A stretch of DNA of 64,000 nt from Clarireedia homoeocarpa (GCA_001465935.1 LNKV01000012.1:257302-321301), one strand, 5' to 3'. Shown: positions 35,209-48,144, counted from the first letter of the stretch. Notes: generated from the letters alone by a model not told the origin. Numbers and translations: made by a program.

Positions 35209-38200
35209 TCAACGAATATAAATATCTCCTCCTTCACCAACAACCCATCTTCTCCACGCTTCTTCGTAAGCGCCCTCAAGGTCTCTTACCCACCTCTTAG
35301 TATCAAACAATGCACAAGTCCATCGACTTTCATACAGTAATCTCCTCAATTCACTTAATCTCCCCACGCCGTGTCCGTAGCCATCGCGCATCTCATAATG
35401 AAAACCGCGAGCTAGACGAATGGCAAACTCCTCATACTGTTCATCATCCCTGGCGATCAGTTCTTCGGCTGCTCGACGACCCTCTTTGCCCCGGGGAAGT
35501 GCTCCCTTTAAGATAGATGCCGCCATACGTGAACACATCTTATATTTATAGCGGGGTAGGGTGAGTAAAGGTGTGCTTGACCAGAGAACATCCGCGGCAG
35601 TGGTATGGGCGTTACATTCAGGCGTATCTAAGAATAGATCGCAAACTCGGGCACGAGAGATGTGTTGGTGTTTTTGAGCTACATCTGTGAACCAGATTCG
35701 TGAGGCGACGCTTTCCCCGGCCCATTCTAAAGCTGTGCGCTTCAAATTACTTTCGCCGAGATCAGGGAATCGTAGCAACCAGAGGATTGCTTTGGGCACC
35801 CTATCTAATATCCTCAACCAGGTCCGGAAAGTAGTTGGCTCAATCTAGACACAATGAGTAAATAGTAACGGGTTACACAAAGACATTTCACATACCTTGT
35901 ACAATTGATTAAAATTCCCAAGTATTATGGCATCGTCAGACAGACTCGGGAAAAGTTCTTTTCTCATTGCCCACCGCTTGGTTTGCTCTTCTTCCCAGGA
36001 CAGTGCTTGTTCTCGTGGCTCGGATTGAGCATGATCGCAGCAGAAAAAGGTATCTCGGCAGAAAATGATGTTTTCGGAGTATACCCAATTTTCTTCTTCA
36101 GTAGCTTGTTCATCCTCTATTTGATCTTCGAGATCCAGGTTCCGTCTCCATGGGCGAAGTGTACTCGGTGGAATCGCTGTTTCGTCTGCCAAAATATAAT
36201 CGCACCATTCGGCGCCTAGGGTTCCTGCAAACCCCATGAAGGACATCTGGATGGGTGCGGGCCGAGCCGCGAATACTTCGTTGCGAGCACCTCGTGTATA
36301 ACCATTAAGGTTGACAAGAATATGAATGCCATCTTGAACAATTTGATTGACTAAACGATCAGCTGACCAGGCACTTACGTCACGAAATACTGGAGCCTCG
36401 CGTTCGATTTGTTCTCTATGGACAGAGTGATCACTTGCGGTTGTGGCATAGCAAAAGGCTTTTGCCCGGGACGGATCGTGGAATCCGAAGACCGACTGCA
36501 TTCTATAAAAGTCTTAGCGGTGCGCAGTAGGGAATAGGGGAAGAGAACTTACAGATGCGCCAATGGGTGATTGTTGAAGTCCGAAGATACGTACCCAATC
36601 CTAAGGTAAGGTTCAGGCGGTGCAGGTGGTGGAAATACAGGGCCTTGCATCCAAGGAGAGCGAAGCGTGGAACATGAAATTCTGAGAGCATTTCGTTGTG
36701 AGATCATGCGTATATCTTTGGCCGAGAGTGGACACGTAAAAGTGTGGAATGGAAGTACAGTCGGTGCAGATGGTATCGAAAGGCTGCTAGGAACCTGAGG
36801 CCGTTGATAACAGCTGGGTGGAAGATGTTTATGTTTGATGTGCTTGTCATGATACCAACGACGAGTCGCTCGTTTCATCGCGCGCTCAATTAATCGTACA
36901 ATTCGGACGCCTTCCCAACGATGACCGGCCCAAGCCCGCAGTGTAGCTTGAATACTTTCTCTCTTCTCGTAAGGCCAAGCACCTCCACAGTCAGCAGTCT
37001 CTAACTGGATCAAGAGCTGCTGGAAAACTTCCCCTTGCAGAGTTCCACGACCCCAAGATGAGCCATCCCTTAATTGTTTAGCGACAATGTCGACAACGCG
37101 CTTCATCAGGCCACCAGCGTGTCTCGCTTCCGAAATCATCCCATAGTCATCGACATGCCATCGATCCCCTCTACCACCATCAAGGATAACACCTCCACGG
37201 CCTTTCCAATCGCAAACGGAATTGAGAGCGTTCGAAAGCCCACATACAGCCTCAGCAAAGTCTGGGTTTGCTTTCACAGCTCGTTTGTAGTACTCAATCG
37301 CATCGCTGGTGCGCCCCTGATCCTTGACTGCGTTGGCTAGGTTTGCTAGAGCAATGTCAAAAGTCCCGTCGCACTGAACAGCCTGCTCGTACATCTTTAT
37401 TGCTGCACTAAGTTGACCAATGTCCTTGAGCAAGCTGCCCAGGTTGGTATAGAGATGGGCATGTCTGGCATCAAGATTGAGTCCGTAATTATAATATGCA
37501 AGCGCGAGAGCAACACCACTGCCCGGTATAACACCAGGTATTGCAGGAAGATTTGCTTGGTCTCGGGATGGTATTGGGCGATGAAAAGCCGGCTGTTGTA
37601 CACTTGCAAGAAGAATACCGACATTGTTGGCTGTCGAAGGACTAGGCTGTAATGACAGCGAGAGATAGTACAAAGCCAAGATATCCCCAACACCTGTAGG
37701 CATCCTAGAAATCCTCTGGGAGGTACTGTTCGACATTGCATCTTGGAATATTTTGGCAAGAGATAGGAGTGAATTGCTAGTCGTGGAAATAGCGGCCTTT
37801 CGCGCTATACCATCGGGAACATGTGAGAGGCCCGGAAGATTGCCAGTCTTGGAAAACACCAATCGCGCCGTCTGCAAAGCCTTTTCTGGGGGTAAAAGTA
37901 GAGGTGAATTGACCGGAGCTGGTGAGTGATGAGAGCTCAGTTCTGGTCGCATGCTAGGAAAACACTCAAGGGTTAAACTCTGTATGATTTTGCGAATAAG
38001 ACCCTGTATGCCACCGACGGCTTTGCCTGCGCTTATGACAACAGCATCCTCAAAAGCTTTCGACGCCCCGCCTATGTCTCCTAGCGCGTACAGCATATTA
38101 CCTTTGGCATGCACGAGGGCAAGCATTCTGCCATTTTCGGAGCCGGGTATCGCGAATCCGCTTGATCCAAACCCTGTTTGAGGAGATCGTTCATCAAGGC

Positions 38201-40128
38201 TGTGAAGGAAGGACGAGCCCGTATTGCCATCTTCGTACTCTCTAGATGCTCGCTCAGACGTGGCGCTGGTCGCATATGACTCTCCATCAGCATTACTGGA
38301 TGTCTCACTATAGTAATCTTGTGAGTCCTCAGGCCTCGAAAGCCGGAGGGAACGCTCCACGTGTTCGATAATTTCGACAGCTTCTTTACCACGCTGATCC
38401 CCACAGAGAAGACCTATTAAATGTTCCACCGCCTCAAAGTAGCTAGGTCGCAGTTTAACAGATCGCTTCCAATGTTCCTCAGCTTCAGCACGTCTGTTCA
38501 GACATAGGAGGGTAGCGGCTAGATTAGAAATTGCTTCGACATGCCTATCAACGAGTCAGTAAACTTTAGTGGTGAGGCTACTATCCCATTAAGACTCACT
38601 TTGGATCAAGTGCAATGATCTTCGAGTACCACTGGAAAGACTTCTGATAATCTTCTAGACCATATGCCAGACAACCTCCCAACAGCATCCCATCGATCCA
38701 TTGCCAGCGGCTTTGTTCACATAAATGATCTAGGAGCTCAAGAGCTTCTTTTGCTTTGGATGTGGGAGAGACGTTGCTATGCTGCGATCCTTGGTATAGG
38801 GGGACATAGTGCGGAATATCTTGATTTGAAGACCTTGAGAATCTCGTCTCGGATGAATCTGAGAATCCATAAGACGAAGAGCGTAGGCCGATGCTCGGTC
38901 GTTGATGATGGCCTTCGCCTCCTGACCTTAGCCCTCCATACTTAGTGGTAGAGTCATTCCGAATTCTTAGTTCATCGTCGGATATATATGATGGCCGTGA
39001 TTGTGAGGAAAAGTTTGAGCTCGGTTGCCGAGGGGGTTTGGGGTATATGACGCTTTTGGTGTATGGTTTTGAGCCCTGAGACTGTCGACGCGATCGACTC
39101 TCTTTCTTTGTTTGGTGGAGATAAGCAAGGAAATCAATATAGATACCGTGAGCCCAAGACAAGGTCTTTTCCTTGAATTGAGCATTGGTACTTCTGCTCA
39201 GTGACTGATATGCAGGAGGAAACGAGTCTTCAGAAAACCCGATGCTACTGTTACCTTGAGACGGATAAAGATTTTGCTGCGTAGGTTCATACACACGAGG
39301 AGTATCATCCGCGCGGGGAAACTCTATATCTCTGGGAATATGATCAAAATTATTAAATTCTGGTTGACGGAGAGGTTGCGCCAACCCTTGAAACTCGAAG
39401 TCACGTTGATACCCATGTTCCTTGAAAGCAGCCGGTCTATATGGGATGAAACTTCCATTTGGCCAATATGGCCCGTAATTTCCACCATCGTTGGATGCAG
39501 TAGGGCCTGGGCCAAATTGATAAGCTGGTTGAAGGTTTGTCGGGACTTGGAAGTCATTTGGCGGAAAGTAGTTTCCGTTTTGGTGCATAGGCGACACATG
39601 ATCCAAAGAATTGCGAGGGTTATAGGGGGCCTGGGGAAAGGAAGACCAGTTTCCCCCGAGACTGTTCCCCTGCTGCTCGTGACTGCCAAAATAACTGTGG
39701 TTCCATCCAGAGCCCATCATACCAGCAGATCCATCCGAGGGGGACAAAGTTTCTGGGGCCGCGAGCAAAACGTGTTTCAGAGCTGGTGCCTTACTAGACC
39801 ATTGCACAGGAGTTCCATCATAGCCAGCTGCCAGAGTGCCATTTGGAGTCTTCCGCCTCAACATATGCTGTTCCCCAAATCCATGGTCTAATGAATTTCC
39901 ACCCGCCGGTATATTTCTTTGGTATTCATTGATTTCGACTGGGTATGCGCGATGGGGTGATGCGATCGTAGATGAGGAGCTGAGATTTCTCGAGCTTCGA
40001 AATGGTAGAAGCGCCAGCCGGTCTGTTCTTCTTGGTTGTGACAACGGTTCAAATGGCGGCACAGCATACCCTTGGATGCCGCCGAACTGTTGCGAAGGGT
40101 GATGGTGTCTGGCGACTTGGGGAATCAT
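35209..40128 (-). CDS. OGT: O-GlcNAc transferase, GT41 family with TPR repeats
   Basis: Four exons (40128-38600, 38544-36553, 36502-35896, 35844-35209) are joined through 50-55 bp introns into 1587 aa. The first about 430 residues are disordered (Ser/Gln/Pro/Tyr-rich). A TPR-like block surrounds the first splice junction (about 440-560), and canonical TPRs follow later (LYTNLGSLLKDIGQLSAAI; LANAVKDQGRTSDAIEYYKR). The GT41 catalytic region occupies the last third: YVSSDFNNHPLAHLMQ with His near 1169 at the exon 2/3 junction, NLNGYTRGARNEVF, APIQMSFMGFAGT, FNQLYK with Lys near 1376 at the exon 3/4 junction, VAQKHQHI with Lys near 1434, and TPECNAHTTAADVLW with His near 1456. These match residues used for UDP-GlcNAc binding and catalysis in animal OGT, so the enzyme looks intact. 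It should attach single GlcNAc to Ser/Thr of nuclear and cytosolic proteins. Targets in fungi are inference. Confidence 0.93.
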
Positions 40129-41924
40129 ATTTCATGGCCTTGCGGCAGAGAATTCGAAAATACAAATGGGTATATATTGCTAAAATGGGACAAAGATGAA
40201 GCTGCTCATAGACTCATTAATTCCAAGGTGTGCCAATACCTGCACGAAAGAGGGGAATTATTCCTCTTCTGATCATTTCTGCTTGATGCGTACAGCAGCC
40301 CGGGCGAGGGCGGAAGGTTCGATATCGCGGCAATGGGTTTTGAAGGCTCTTCGAGAGTTGAAGCAAAATTTCCAAGTCGATAAACTTTTGATGATCTAAA
40401 AAATTGGATGTGGTGGAGCTTTTTGAGGAGTGGTGTAAAATGATGCTTGCAGGGCTTATCGCGACAGAGCCTTCATAAAACACGGGTACGAAGGACCGAA
40501 TGAACGAACGCAGTGGGGAAATGAATGGAAAGGTGAGGAAGCGATAGGCAGAGGTCGGGCAGTGTTAAATATGGGGTGGTCATTAAAGACTGAGCTGCCG
40601 TATACGACAAGTGCTAAAGATATTGGAACAGATAATGAGGATTTGCAGTCATAGCAGTTCTAAATGCATTCCGGTGTTGGGTGGAAGAGAGGTGGTGGTA
40701 AGAGGGTTGGTGGGCGGGATGGGAAATTTGGTACCCAAGTTGTTGTAGAACTTTGTACGAGATGTGAGATGTGAGATGTAAGGTGGAACGTGTACTCGTA
40801 AGGTGTGAGATTTGCGATGCGAGGCGTGGGATGCGCGGACGGATGTGAAAGACTAGAAGCAACTTGAACCTCTACATCCATACGCCGCCCTCCGTGCGTG
40901 CAAGCATTTCTGGCAATGAATCGTGTTGAGTGTTCAGATCAACATCCTGTGCGCACAGTAAATAGCAAGATTGGCAAGGTCCTCTTGCAAGGGAGGCACA
41001 TCGATATGGGCCAATCACCTGGCAAAGCAATGCCCCAAGCACGGCGCCTCTCAGCTTTTGTGCCCGTAGAAGCACACAAGCACACACCCAAATTCTACAT
41101 CGCGTCAGCAGGAGTCAGATTACCGTACCATCCAACTGCCATTCCACACATCAATTGCGCATCACATAAAGCGATCCGCCGGGGCAAAATGTACAAACCC
41201 TATCTGTGTATGAGGGCGAAAGCGTCTTGGCTTTTGATTGTCCGTGTCTATGTCGGATACTGCTGCTACAATATGACAATATGTCTGCTGGTCATTTTGC
41301 TCGAATCTCATCACATATTTAGACACCTACACGAGGGCGGCGAGGTCATGGAGATTCATTAGTAATTTCCCAATCCATCCACCCCTCCACCGTCATCATC
41401 CCATTTAATACAGTCCCCTGCTTGGGTCAGCCGTTGGTAGACCAATCAATCGCCGATGCGACCCAAATCTACATGGACTGTAAGTCGTATAGCTTAATGT
41501 CAACATAAATCATGCAGAATCACAAACGCGCGCAATTAGTTCGTTGCATTGACGAGCAAATTTATTGCTTGACTTGATTCACATGTTTACCCAGAGAACT
41601 GTGGACCAGTACATCCACTTCCAGACAGAGGATATTATGGTGAGCAAAACAGACAAATTTCAACCTCCTTGCTTCCAAAAATAGGCCACTACTACTCACA
41701 ATTGGGACCAATTCTTAGAAGGAAACGGGGACTATGGGCCAGTGTTTTGCAAATATCGTCGGTATATATCAGATCGTAGCCCCGCACTTCTTCGTCCTAC
41801 CAATAGTACAATATCACCGAATGCGAGAGAAGAAGTTGTTCGTGAATCATTGGTATTGCTTCTGTAGCCTATCGTGAAATCTGAAGCCCATAATTCCTTA
41901 CAAAAAAAAGAGGAAAGTGAAAAT
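40129..41924. other. Intergenic region between OGT and RPL12
   Basis: This 1.8-kb stretch holds the OGT promoter and leader and the RPL12 3' UTR. A short degenerate GATGTGA repeat occurs at about 40760-40785. The longest ORF (40898-41362, plus strand, 154 codons) has no recognisable motif and a composition that does not argue for coding. Confidence 0.5.
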
Positions 41925-42718
41925 TTACTCCTCCGGAACTGATACAGCTGTCAGCTAACGCTCAGAAAATTTTAACGAAAGAAAACTTACTCTCAATGTC
42001 ACCACTTTCGATATCGTCGCTAATATCCTTTGGACTTCTTCCATCAACCTGGCAGCCAACGCTGAAAGCAGTACCCAAGATCTCCTTCACACATCCCTTC
42101 AAGTTCCTTGCGAAAGACCTTGGCTTCATGATTCTGGCGATATCGATGATTTCATCTAAGGGAATAGACTTAGTGTGCTTGATGTTCTTCTCCTTCTTTC
42201 GGTCGCGGGGAGGCTCCTTCAAGGCCTTGATGACCAGAGATGAGGCAGATGGTACGACGGAAACTGCGGCTTGACGGTTTTGAATGGTGAGCTTGACTGT
42301 GACTCTCAGACCTTTCTAGATAGCACAATCCGTCAGTCGCTAAAGCCCGGCATCAAAAAGAATGCATCATACCCAGTCTCCAGTGGCCTTCGCAATATCT
42401 TCTCCGACCTTCTTAGGTGACAGACCTAGAGGGCCAATCTTAGGAGCCAAGGCGGAGGATGCACCGACTTCACCACCAGTGGCCCTAAGGTGGCTATTAA
42501 ATCATTGTCAGCATCCTTCTAAACTATACAGTTCGTAAATGATCTCAATGGCGAATCCTGTCCGTCCAATCTCGGGGGCACTATCTTGGGTTTCGCATAT
42601 TCGTATGGAGAAAGTCGACCTACATGATCTTGATTTCATTGGGGTCCAACTTTGGAGCTAATGATGCAAATTAGTTATTGCTCAATTATCACAGACAGAT
42701 GTATCGAGACTTACGCAT
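41925..42718 (-). CDS. RPL12: 60S ribosomal protein L12 (uL11)
   Basis: Five coding exons are read: 42718-42715 (only ATGC), 42657-42624, 42493-42373, 42315-41991 and 41938-41925 (14 nt including stop). The spliced product is 165 aa, exactly the usual eukaryotic L12 length. It begins MPPKLDPNEIKIIHLRATGG, continues with ALAPKIGPLGLSPKKVGEDI, TVKLTIQNRQA, KHTKSIPLDEIIDIAR and GTAFSVGCQVDGRSPKDI, and ends EIPEE. L12 forms the base of the ribosomal P-stalk with 28S rRNA and P0. The very small terminal exons are fixed by reading phase and by the conserved ends, so I am confident of them; the 130-bp second intron is the largest. It lies upstream of SEC23's 3' end on the same strand. Confidence 0.95.
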
Positions 42719-43188
42719 GGTGTCTGTTGGATGGAATCGATGTGGTGGAGATGGTGTTGACGATTGATTCTGATAAAACCAAATTCTCAATTCGCAGAAA
42801 TTAGGAATTAATTGTTCTGTGTGGGAGAAATTCGCTAACCCTAGCCTAGATGCCTGAGATTTAGGAAATAGTGCCTGACTTATAGACCTCAGCACTGCTT
42901 TGGACGCGGGGTGAACCGACTAACAATTCCGAGCCATCAAAAATGGCACTGTGCTCAGGAAAAGTAATGCGGAACGATCAAATACAATTCTACTGTGAGG
43001 ATATTAAAATTTCCTTGCTGATGCTTCACTCTATTCCTACTTGAATTTCTGTGTGATGATCTAATGCTATTATTTTATACCTAGTTAACATTGCATTCAA
43101 GTCAATTGAGATACCTGAAAGATCTCAAAGTACAACTGCGCCACCCCTGCTCCAAAGATCACCGCTTTTTGTAAAGTCCTTTTCATCA
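42719..43188. other. Short intergenic region (RPL12 upstream, SEC23 downstream)
   Basis: A 470-bp AT-rich spacer that should hold the RPL12 promoter and the SEC23 3' UTR. No ORF is supported. Confidence 0.5.
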
Positions 43189-45832
43189 TCAATTCGTTCC
43201 ACTGACAGCCAACCTACAGAAGAAAGTGGTTAGTATTACATGTATGTAATAGTTTAAAAGCCCAGGATAACTTACTTCATGAGATGATCCATGAAAGTTT
43301 GTAAAGAGACATCGTCGGTGAATATTGTTTGGGCTGTTTGTGCACCCACTCCGCCATATGCACCTGTTGTGTGAGTTGTGGAAGGGTTGAGTTTCGATAA
43401 CAAGAAACGTGCTTGCGAACCGCCAGCATCGCAAACAATGAAACGCGGTAATGGGAACCGGTCGGTGATAAGATCCTTTATCTGTTAGCACTAATTTCAG
43501 GTAGCTTGTGTGGAATGACTTACTCTAGCATCCTCCTTTGGTTGCTCTAGAAGAGCAGCAAAGTTTTCATAGCCCTCTTGATCTTGATAACCTGCTTTTC
43601 GCCATTCCGCAACTGTTTCTCCGTGGAAGATTAGAATGTGGAAGAAAGTATCCAAAAGGAGAATGTGCGTTGGCTGTATTGACGTGGAATCGAGCAGAAC
43701 AGGTTGGCTGCCATCTTGGTCGAATGTGTAGGAGTCCAAAGTAGGCTGAATCATAATCAATGAGTTGCTGACATCTTCATGGTTGAGCACATGTCTGTAG
43801 AATGCGGTCTCATCTGGCGAATTGTTGAAGACTTGCAAGAACTGACTTCTCCTAAGATGGAACATAAATTGGGGATATAATGTGAAATTCTTCTCGAGTC
43901 TGAAAGAGGATGGGTCATCTTTCCGATAATCGGCAAATCTTGAACACAGGCGGATGAGCATTCTGTCCACCCAGCGCAGGACATCGGGCCCATCGTCGAC
44001 TTCGGCTTTGAACACCGCAATCCTTGACATTAAAACGGCAGCAGCTTCTTGGTCGAAAGACTGTGCAATAGCGGGGTCACCCGTTGGACCACTTAGGTTT
44101 CGGGAGATGGTCGTGACACGAAGATGGAACTGGCCAGAAGAATGTTGATAATATGTCAAAAACTGCATCATGCCCTTCTGTGGCGATTGCTGGTGCTGCG
44201 CTGGGCCCCCTTGGCTTGCAATCTCAAAGTAGATTCCGTAACTGGCACTGGGGTCAATGCCGCACATTTTCCACGAACAAGTGTTGCCAATTCCGCACTC
44301 CGTCTCTCCAACCGACGTAGATTTCTTATTCATTGATACTGCATGGCCAATTAAACCAGTGACCTTCAATTCTTTTGTCGTAAGAACCTCCAAGGAAGCA
44401 TTAAAGCCCATCAATAGATTGTCATCGGCATCCTTTTCGAACACGCGGACGAATGACTGCTTGAACATGGATGAAGTGAAACTATCAGTTAGAATCATAT
44501 GACCACCTGTCGAGTTTGACAGGCCTTTCATCTCGAGCAGTCCAACTTGATCAAGACATCCTGCAAAGATGTCGATAATATGGCCATTGTGAGCCGTCCT
44601 CTTGGCAAGGTTATCATAGAACTGCATATATTAGTAATAATCGCATACAAATTTGTGGGTGACCGTACCTTAAGTGCCTTCTTGTAGTACTTGATATTGT
44701 CTCGGTCAATATCGTGATGAGATCTGATGGGCTCTCTCAGCTCAGGTCCAACTACTAAACCGGGACCCTCAGTAGCAGGGCCGCCTGCAAACAACATGAT
44801 ACGTCCACCTGCATTCTGGAATGATGATTCTAGCAATCCAACAGCAACACTCAAAGCCACCCCAGTACATCTCAGGTTTCTTCTATCATTTGCGACAGGC
44901 CAAGGATCTTTTTGCAATTGTTCTAAGGCTTTGGTGAGCTGGAATTCGCACTGCTGGACCGGAAGTAAGAATCGGGCTGCAGGTCCCATTGGGGGTCGGC
45001 CAGGCTGTTGTTGCATTCCAGGTCGGAGGCCTGCCGCAGAAAGTCCAAGCATCTCTTGAACTTGTTTTGCCTGATAGTCTTTGCTTCCTCTAAAAACATA
45101 AGATTTGGGGCATTCAGTATAACCAATTTCGTGGACTTGAGCCTGTAGACTAGTTAACCAGGTGTTCGAAACCGATACCAAAATCGTAGAGGCAAAACTG
45201 TGCGCATACCATAGTTCCGAAAGTGATCAACCCGACCAAGGCATTCTCCGGTAGGAGACTCAAGCTCATTACGAGCGATTCCTTCAGCGCATTCAAGCTG
45301 TCTTCTTCTTGGCAGGTATCAACGACATATAGGAAGATAGGTGGGCTTGGAGCTGGTCGTGATAGTCTGTATTCGATTGTGGTATTCGATGGGTGAAGCT
45401 CGGGAGGTATTGCATTCGCAGTAATGTCTTTGTAATGCGGCGGAAGAGGATTTCGTGACAGGCAGAACGGGCAGATCCATAGTCGCGCTCTCACATCGAC
45501 TTGACTATCTATAATGAGCCAAGCTCCGCCAGTATTCTCGCAGGAGACTTCTTACCAGAAAGGATTCAATACTGATTTGCATGGCTGCTTGCAAATAACT
45601 GGTTCAAACTGCAGTAATGGAGTGTCCGGTTTCTCTTTCAAAGGAGTGTAGAGAGCTCCAATCGGGACAACAAGCCTTGAGGCTTCCTAAAATGTGTAAG
45701 TTCATACAACCCCGCGAAAAAATGTATAGTATCACAAACCATGCGTGAACTTGGGAAAACATTCCAGCTGAGTCGCACACCATCCCGATCTTCTACCTCA
45801 CTCCATTGCTCCTTCAAAGCTTCAATGTCCAT
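43189..45832 (-). CDS. SEC23: COPII coat GTPase-activating protein Sec23
   Basis: Seven exons: 45832-45740, 45686-45556, 45504-45210, 45142-44669, 44621-43524, 43475-43276 and 43213-43189. They splice in frame to 771 aa, the family's usual length. Start at ATG 45832 (MDIEALKEQWSEVEDRDGVR); an upstream in-frame TTG is not used. Recognisable parts in order are the N-terminal beta segment (RLSWNVFPSSRM-EASRLVVPIGALYTP), the zinc finger (VICKQPCKSVLNPFCQVD...LWICPFC), the trunk (VDTCQEEDSLNALKESL, LVGLITFGTM, AQVHEIGYTEC), the central DNIKYYKKALKFYDNLAKR, and the gelsolin-like C-terminus ending LAVSGTN. Sec23 is the Sar1 GAP and inner coat subunit of COPII vesicles budding from the ER. Introns are 47-67 bp, several with a clear CTAAC branch site. 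No damage is seen. Confidence 0.95.
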
Positions 45833-46573
45833 TGCGCTCAACCCTTCGACCTGCTAGAATTGCTCAAGAATCTAGCACTAGGAATGTATGGTGGGACGAA
45901 GGAAATTATGGGTGACAGATTCTTAAAATCTACCGTAATCCCTCTTATCAAACGAGCTGCCAAGTGTGAGGAAATTCGAATGGATCGAAGATTGGAGGGA
46001 GAGTGTGTAAGTTTGTAGAGCGTGAGAGTTGCCAGTTCGATAGTATTTGGCTTTGGAGATAATGCCAGGTAGTTCCAGCTTACGTAAGTACGGCACCAAA
46101 GTTAAAATAGCCGAATGACAAGTTGCCGATGCATAGTGGAAGGCATCAGATCGTGATATTGGTTTCTGTACATGTCTTGATGGCACACAATTTATGTGAG
46201 GTTTGATCTGGCCAGATCCTAAGGATGACTACGGTCGTTTTTCTAAGTTCCACAGAATATTATTTCTGGCGCAACTATGAGGTGTCATATCACAACAGAT
46301 CCTTTAAGTATTGGAGCTCTAGTTGTATTAGGATATGAGTTCGAGTGGGAAAATTATCAAGGAGACGCTGCCGCAACATATGGGTAGGTAGATTTCAAAA
46401 CACATAAAAATTTAAAAAAAATATCGCTGCTCCTTGGCTTTCTTCCCTTAATGCATCAATTGTTAGCCTACAAACGACTACTATTGCTGTCACTAAACTA
46501 GGACATTGTCGCTGATGAGTATTTTTACCGATAATTCCAAAGAAGTTCTTCGCATACTTTCTCATCTCCTCGG
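45833..46573. other. Intergenic region upstream of SEC23
   Basis: About 0.74 kb holding the SEC23 promoter. Short ORFs (for example 45923-46186, minus) show no protein features. Confidence 0.45.
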
Positions 46574-47044
46574 TCATGTCCTCGACGCCTGTCCTGACTT
46601 ATGTATGACAGGAACCCTGATCTGGCAATTCATTCTTTCTATTAGAGTGTTTACACTGCCTCGTCCTCGACTCATAAAGTTTTCTTGGTACGTTCTTTGG
46701 CAGAAAATGAACTTTGGATCTGAGAAATATGTACCCGCTCGTGGAGTATCCGTGACTTCTGTCATTTCTGGCACGAGCCCAAGTGCCTTTAGAATGTTGG
46801 CGCGGTCTTTCTTGCTTAGACTCTCCGAATTATCTACACTCTCTGCAGCTTCTCTAAAGACCCAGGCTGACCAGCCAAGTGCTGTAGCCCCCTTCAAGAG
46901 ATTCCATGATTCGTACCAACCTCCATTCCAGGAGCTTGCTGTCTTCTCGAGGATACCAAGTTCGCCAGTGACAGTGATAATCTGCTCGCTAACATTGGGG
47001 TTCGCCTTGGATTGCTTCCACATCACAACGTCGGTAGGCCCCAT
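46574..47044 (-). CDS. Doubtful hypothetical protein (possible partial gene)
   Basis: This ORF from the ATG at 47044 gives about 156 aa and continues open a further 18 codons upstream to 47098 with a hydrophobic stretch (FGLGVVALP) but without an ATG. The central part (ITVTGELGILEKTASSWNGG, ALGWSAWVFREAAESVDN, LSKKDRANILKALGLVPEM) has balanced, helix-forming composition and reads more like protein than the overlapping plus-strand ORF. I do not recognise a family. A 5' exon is possible: an ATG near 47300 starts a short membrane-like peptide followed by GTATGT, but its phase does not fit the obvious acceptor. It may be a lineage-specific gene, a degraded copy or chance. Confidence 0.35.
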   Translation of the reverse strand: MGPTDVVMWKQSKANPNVSEQIITVTGELGILEKTASSWNGGWYESWNLLKGATALGWSAWVFREAAESVDNSESLSKKDRANILKALGLVPEMTEVTDTPRAGTYFSDPKFIFCQRTYQENFMSRGRGSVNTLIERMNCQIRVPVIHKSGQASRT

Positions 47045-47098
47045 GGGCAAGGCGACAACCCCCAGCCCGAAGAGACGAGGAACAAAACAAAAACACAC

Positions 47099-48144
47099 TG
47101 CGACAGTGGCGAATGGATGTGGTTGACTTATCTTTGATTAGACTGCTGAATCTATGCTCGAGGTCATATGTATATTTTTGACAAAGTTATTCTAGAGGAG
47201 GAGCACCCTAATATACTGTTGGCGTTGGCGTGGGGTTATACATACGATAGAATACTGATCCAAAAGACCAGAACGAGGTGAGTACCACAGCGCCTAGCCA
47301 TAAGTGTAGTTGGTATGGGGATTGATGATTAGTCTTCGGAGATTCAGCCTACACTAAATCATTTATAGGGATTCATCCACCATTTACTAGCATAGATACA
47401 AAAAGGTACTTCGATCTATTCACTAATATGTATTGGTACCCAAAGCATCTGATGTGGTAAGTTTCAGAATTATAAAATTTTAAGGCTCGATTATCCCAAA
47501 CTACCTACCTGTGCGATCTCAAACAGACAATACTGAGCAAGCAGACTCTTTCCCAACTTACGATCATCTCGGTGGGCGAACGAGCAACCAACGTCCAGAT
47601 GCTTAGTTAACAAAACAACCGGACACAAAGTATAACGAATGGAGTGGTGGTTGACACGTTCAAGATAGTCACTCAGCACAAGTTATCACAGTGCACGACT
47701 AATCCGTATTATCAACGAATGAAACCAATTTAATAGAGATTCTATGCGTGCTGTGTCATCTCGAACTTCGAAAATTGATTTCCATTGGTGTTTTTGGGAG
47801 GATTCTACCATAGAGGTAGGCGTTAGGTTCGAGATTGGGCATTAACATATTCAAACCATTCAATCGCGAGCAGGGGTTGTTTGAATTCGTAGTCACAAGG
47901 CACTCCATGATATGGTTCAGCAAATTTATTATTCCAGCATACATTTGCGACCAGCTGCTTACAGACAGAGTGTGAGTTTAGCTCCGCCTCCCAAATTCGC
48001 AAACGCATATAGGAGTAGATATCGTCGGATCTACCGAGATATGTATCACTTCTGTCTCTAAGCCTAAACTCCACACCCCCAGGTCCATTCGTCTAGGTCA
48101 AGAAACCATTGACACCCTAGGTATTCATACTCAAGCAACAACGT
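47099..48144. other. Intergenic region, no supported gene
   Basis: About 1 kb of AT-rich sequence. The minus-strand ORF at 47823-48074 contains no recognisable motif and is not convincingly coding. Confidence 0.45.

Noticed and set aside
40898..41362. 154-codon plus-strand ORF between OGT and RPL12
   Set aside because: No recognisable motif, mixed composition and no homologous feel; probably chance.
42494..42623. snoRNA in the 130-bp RPL12 intron
   Set aside because: CTGA and TGAT-like boxes are both near the 3' end and in the wrong order for a C/D snoRNA.
46506..47126. 206-codon plus-strand ORF
   Set aside because: Overlaps the minus-strand ORF, which has more protein-like composition; the plus reading shows no domain.
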